Source: an uncultured Bacteroidales bacterium (GTDB lineage Bacteria; Bacteroidota; Bacteroidia; Bacteroidales; Muribaculaceae). Taken from it: DNA of 64,000 bases. The translations under genes and the position numbers were made by a program. The DNA is taken from NCBI GenBank assembly GCA_902792895.1, contig CADBBK010000011.1, forward strand, positions 1 through 64,000, given 5' to 3'. Within the stretch, counting starts at the first letter, position 1, and each line of letters begins with the position of its first letter. Shown here piece after piece: positions 61,524-64,000 of the stretch. Below the pieces are notes generated by a model. That model was not told where the DNA came from and made no database searches. It saw only the letters and a program-made list of their open reading frames with translations.

Positions 61524-61531
61524 GATTAGGC

Positions 61532-61582
61532 TTTAGCTAATAGGCTTTAGGCATTAGGCATTAGGCTTTAGCTATTAGCTGA
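61532..61582. repeat. TTAGGC/TTAGCT tandem-like repeats
   Basis: A run of degenerate heptamers (TAGGCTT, TAGGCAT, TAGCTAT) follows the stop codon. It is the same motif family as the A/C-rich leaders but in the opposite orientation relative to the genes. Confidence 0.6.
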
Positions 61583-61593
61583 AAATGAGACGA

Positions 61594-61621
61594 GTCGGGC
61601 GGTCCATTGCGGGCCGCCCGA
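61594..61621 (+). terminator. Terminator of the 1,723-residue protein gene
   Basis: TCGGGCGG (61595-61602) pairs with CCGCCCGA (61614-61621), followed by TTTGTTGTT. Confidence 0.75.
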
Positions 61622-61764
61622 TTTGTTGTTATAGCCCCTTGGGAGAAGGTTGCCAAAAGACGTGGTATAAATAAAAAAAGTTAAAACCTGTTGCGGTCCA
61701 GAAATAATGTGTACATTTGCAGGTTAAAAGTTAGAATAACAATCACAACAACAAGAGATACAAT

Positions 61765-63843
61765 ATGCGCAAATTGTTTTTCATGCTGCTCCTGGCAGTA
61801 ATTACAATGCTTAACTGTCAGGCGGTGACAGTGAACACTACCGCGGGCGGACTGGCCCAGGCAGTGGGTGACAACACGAGCATCACGGTGCTCAAGGTGA
61901 CTGGCACGATGGATGCCCGTGACTTCTTCTTTATCACCGACAAACTGAATGACCTGACGTCGTTGGACCTGAGCCAAGTGACCATTGCCCCCTTTGAGCG
62001 TAACACGGCGCTCTATGGCACGGTGACCAAGTATGATGCCAACGAGATTCCCCGCACGGCCTTCTTTGGCAAGAAACTCACCACGGTGAACCTTCCCGCC
62101 GGTCTGGAGACCATCGGGTTTGCGGCCTTTGCTGGTTGCTACCAGTTGACCAGCATCACGCTGCCGTCAACGGTGACATTTATCGATGACTACGCCTTTG
62201 CCGGTTCGGCACTGACGAGCGTGGAGATTCCTGCCTCGGTGGTATCGCTGGGTAAGGGTCTGTTTGCCCGCTGTGAGGCGTTGACCACTGCTGTGATCAA
62301 CTGCATGACGGTGAGCAATTTCGCCTTCCTGGGCGACATCGCCCTGTCCAACGTGCAGCTGGGCTCTGGTGTGAAACTCATCCAGAACGGCGCTTTCAAT
62401 GGCTGCAAGGCTCTTAAGTCCCTGACCATTGACCCTGCCTGCCGCATGAGCCACATCGGCGAGGAGGCCTTCATCAACTCGGGCCTGGAGAACATCGACC
62501 TGACCACGCTGGGCGTGGGCACCATCGGTGACTGGGCATTTGCCCAAACACGCTTGAGCAGCATGGTCGTGCCCGATGCCATGACCGACCTGGGTGTCGG
62601 TGCCCTGGCTCACAACCCGCTGCTGACCAGCGTCGTGCTCCCCTCGTTGGGACACCGTGCCGGTACGCGTGGCGCACCCAGCCGCTTTGCGCTGGAAGAG
62701 ATTAAGGACTACACCTTTGCCGGCAACGAAGTGCTCAATGCCGGTTCGATGATTGGCGAGGGTGTGACCAGTATCGGCAGTTATGCGCTCTACAACGTGT
62801 GCGCCGAGATGGACACGATGCGTCTGCCTTCCACGCTCACCTACCTGGGTGACCGTGCCATGGCCGGCATGACGGGTATGCAGGTTCTCAAGACCGATGC
62901 CGAGAGCGTTCCCTCGCTGGGTAACGAGGTATGGGCCGGCGTGAACCAGCCCAGCGTGCCCCTGATTGCTCCCAATCCCTCGAGCGAGATGCTGTATAAG
63001 CAAGCTGACCAGTGGATGGACTTCTACTTCCAGAGCACGATAGACTTTATCCTGGGTGATGTAGATGGTGACGGAGAGGTGACCATCAGTGACGTTACCC
63101 TGCTGGTCGACTACCTGCTCGCGGGTGAGGCTACCATTGACCTGAATGCTGCCGACGTTGATGGCGACGGCTCACCGAGCATCGGTGACGTTTCGCTCAT
63201 CATCGACATGCTACTGAACAGCTCGTCCAGCCTGTCGCTGTCGACCATCCATGCCATCGCAGCCGACCGTTGCATCACCACCGGCGATGCCTTGATCGTG
63301 CAGCCCGTGACCTTGCGTCCCGGCGAAACGCGCACCGTCGAGGTGGCCCTTGACAACACCGAGCACGAGTACACTGCCGTGCAGTGCGAGATCGTGCTGC
63401 CCGAGGGCGTGAAGCTCGTGGGTGTCGAGGGTATCGACCGCGGCCGTCAGCACACCTGCCGCAGCATGGGCAACAAGGTGGATGACAACGTGTACACGAT
63501 GATTGAAGCATCGTTGGAACTGGACCGCTTTGCGGGTGACCATGGCAACATCGTGCGTCTGACCATCGCTGCCGGCGACGAGTTTGCTTCGAGTGACGCC
63601 GAGGTCATGCTGACCAACGTCGTGCTTGTCGCTCCGGACCACAGGAGGTTCCTGGCTGGCGACGCCATCGGCCGCATCAACGACGGCTCGGGCGTTGAGC
63701 AAATCAATGCCGACAAGCAGGTGGCCAGCGTACGCTACATCAACGTGGCCGGTATGGAGAGCAACGAGCCCTTCGACGGCATGAACATCGTGGTGACCAC
63801 TTACACCGACGGCACTACGACCACTGCCAAGGTGCTCAGGTAA
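61765..63843 (+). CDS. BspA-like leucine-rich-repeat surface protein with dockerin, cohesin-like domain and Por-type tail
   Basis: Encodes 692 residues. Signal peptide MRKLFFMLLLAVITMLNCQA. Residues about 60-400 are LRR_5 repeats (TTVNLPAGLETIGFAAFAGC, ITLPSTVTFIDDYAFAGSAL and so on), typical of TpLRR/BspA adhesins. Residues about 430-490 are a dockerin-type pair (LGDVDGDGEVTISDVTLLVD, then ADVDGDGSPSIGDVSLIID). Residues about 505-640 (LRPGETRTVEVALDNTEHEY, VQCEIVLPEGVKLVGVEG) look like a cohesin-type beta-sandwich. The tail VRYINVAGMESNEPFDGMNI matches the upstream protein and probably directs secretion or anchoring. Confidence 0.85.
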   Translation: MRKLFFMLLLAVITMLNCQAVTVNTTAGGLAQAVGDNTSITVLKVTGTMDARDFFFITDKLNDLTSLDLSQVTIAPFERNTALYGTVTKYDANEIPRTAFFGKKLTTVNLPAGLETIGFAAFAGCYQLTSITLPSTVTFIDDYAFAGSALTSVEIPASVVSLGKGLFARCEALTTAVINCMTVSNFAFLGDIALSNVQLGSGVKLIQNGAFNGCKALKSLTIDPACRMSHIGEEAFINSGLENIDLTTLGVGTIGDWAFAQTRLSSMVVPDAMTDLGVGALAHNPLLTSVVLPSLGHRAGTRGAPSRFALEEIKDYTFAGNEVLNAGSMIGEGVTSIGSYALYNVCAEMDTMRLPSTLTYLGDRAMAGMTGMQVLKTDAESVPSLGNEVWAGVNQPSVPLIAPNPSSEMLYKQADQWMDFYFQSTIDFILGDVDGDGEVTISDVTLLVDYLLAGEATIDLNAADVDGDGSPSIGDVSLIIDMLLNSSSSLSLSTIHAIAADRCITTGDALIVQPVTLRPGETRTVEVALDNTEHEYTAVQCEIVLPEGVKLVGVEGIDRGRQHTCRSMGNKVDDNVYTMIEASLELDRFAGDHGNIVRLTIAAGDEFASSDAEVMLTNVVLVAPDHRRFLAGDAIGRINDGSGVEQINADKQVASVRYINVAGMESNEPFDGMNIVVTTYTDGTTTTAKVLR

Positions 63844-63864
63844 TCCTGAGGCCAGAAAAACAGG

Positions 63865-63901
63865 CACGGGCAGCCCCTCATGCGCGAGGCGGCTGCCCGT
63901 G
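63865..63901 (+). terminator. Hairpin after the LRR protein gene
   Basis: CACGGGCAGCC (63865-63875) pairs perfectly with GGCTGCCCGTG (63891-63901), 22 bp past the stop. The T-run is weak. Confidence 0.65.
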
Positions 63902-64000
63902 TTGCACATGTCCCGGTCTGGTGGCTATAGTTGTTCCCAAGGGCACTCAACGCAACTTTTTGTTAAAAGTGGCGATGAATTCGGGGAAAAGGACTATATT

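Overview
The window comes from a Bacteroidales genome, most likely a gut member of the Muribaculaceae or Prevotellaceae; I cannot fix the genus from sequence alone. The evidence is Bacteroidota-type promoters (TAnnTTTG at -7, with TTTG near -33 in the best cases), almost no Shine-Dalgarno sequences, and family content typical of the order: DUF4271, DUF4491, Omp28-like proteins, a C10 (streptopain-like) protease, secreted proteins ending in dockerin-like EF-hand repeats or a Por-type tail, and the gene neighbourhood hemD-rnpA-yidD-tatD. Most of the window is GC-rich; two stretches (about 9.1-15.2 kb and the first half of the gene at 56.4 kb) are visibly AT-richer.

Layout. 1-2.4 kb: 3' end of a secreted protein, a beta-barrel protein and a lipoprotein. 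2.4-6.2 kb: minus-strand housekeeping operon LOG - DUF4271 - hemD - rnpA - yidD - tatD. 6.2-8.5 kb: alpha-N-acetylglucosaminidase (GH89). 9.1-15.1 kb: AT-rich accessory island with a lone tyrosine recombinase, two small exported proteins, a large collagen-like lipoprotein and a DUF1573 protein. The promoter of the large lipoprotein lies between two identical inverted 25-bp palindromes, an arrangement compatible with a phase-variable switch. 15.6-17.2 kb: DUF554 membrane protein and outer-membrane phospholipase A. 17.4-20.9 kb: MoxR ATPase / VWA protein / unknown partner. 21.1-23.6 kb: MBOAT plus SGNH acylation pair. 23.8-27.1 kb: C10 protease with dockerin. 27.3-33.4 kb: YitT, holin-like protein, thymidine kinase, zinc-ribbon coiled coil, Nif3-like protein, aspS. 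tRNA-Pro and tRNA-Asp flank a tandem pair of Omp28-like dockerin proteins (33.7-38.3 kb). 38.5-46.1 kb: a long minus-strand unit running DUF4491 - phosphoesterase - trmD - ftsB/divIC - small membrane protein - coaX - outer-membrane protein - lptC - corC. 56.4-63.8 kb: a 1,723-residue multidomain secreted protein and a leucine-rich-repeat/dockerin/cohesin-like protein.

The most unusual locus is the tight seven-gene minus-strand cluster at 46.4-55.7 kb. In transcription order it encodes a VWA-like lipoprotein, a four-helix membrane protein, a tubulin/FtsZ-like protein, a 1,147-residue protein with an actin/Hsp70-type ATPase half, an exported single-span protein with a cytoplasmic coiled coil, a retropepsin-like lipoprotein, and a zinc-ribbon tail-anchored protein. 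A tubulin-like and an actin-like nucleotide-binding protein encoded side by side with envelope partners suggests an undescribed envelope-spanning machine. This is inference from motifs and layout.

Non-coding DNA carries several repeat families: a 60-bp element with a covarying stem (four copies), a long hairpin with a conserved loop (two copies), GAGACGC/GCGTCTC palindromes (three copies), and A/C-rich heptamer leaders placed just before start codons inside operons.
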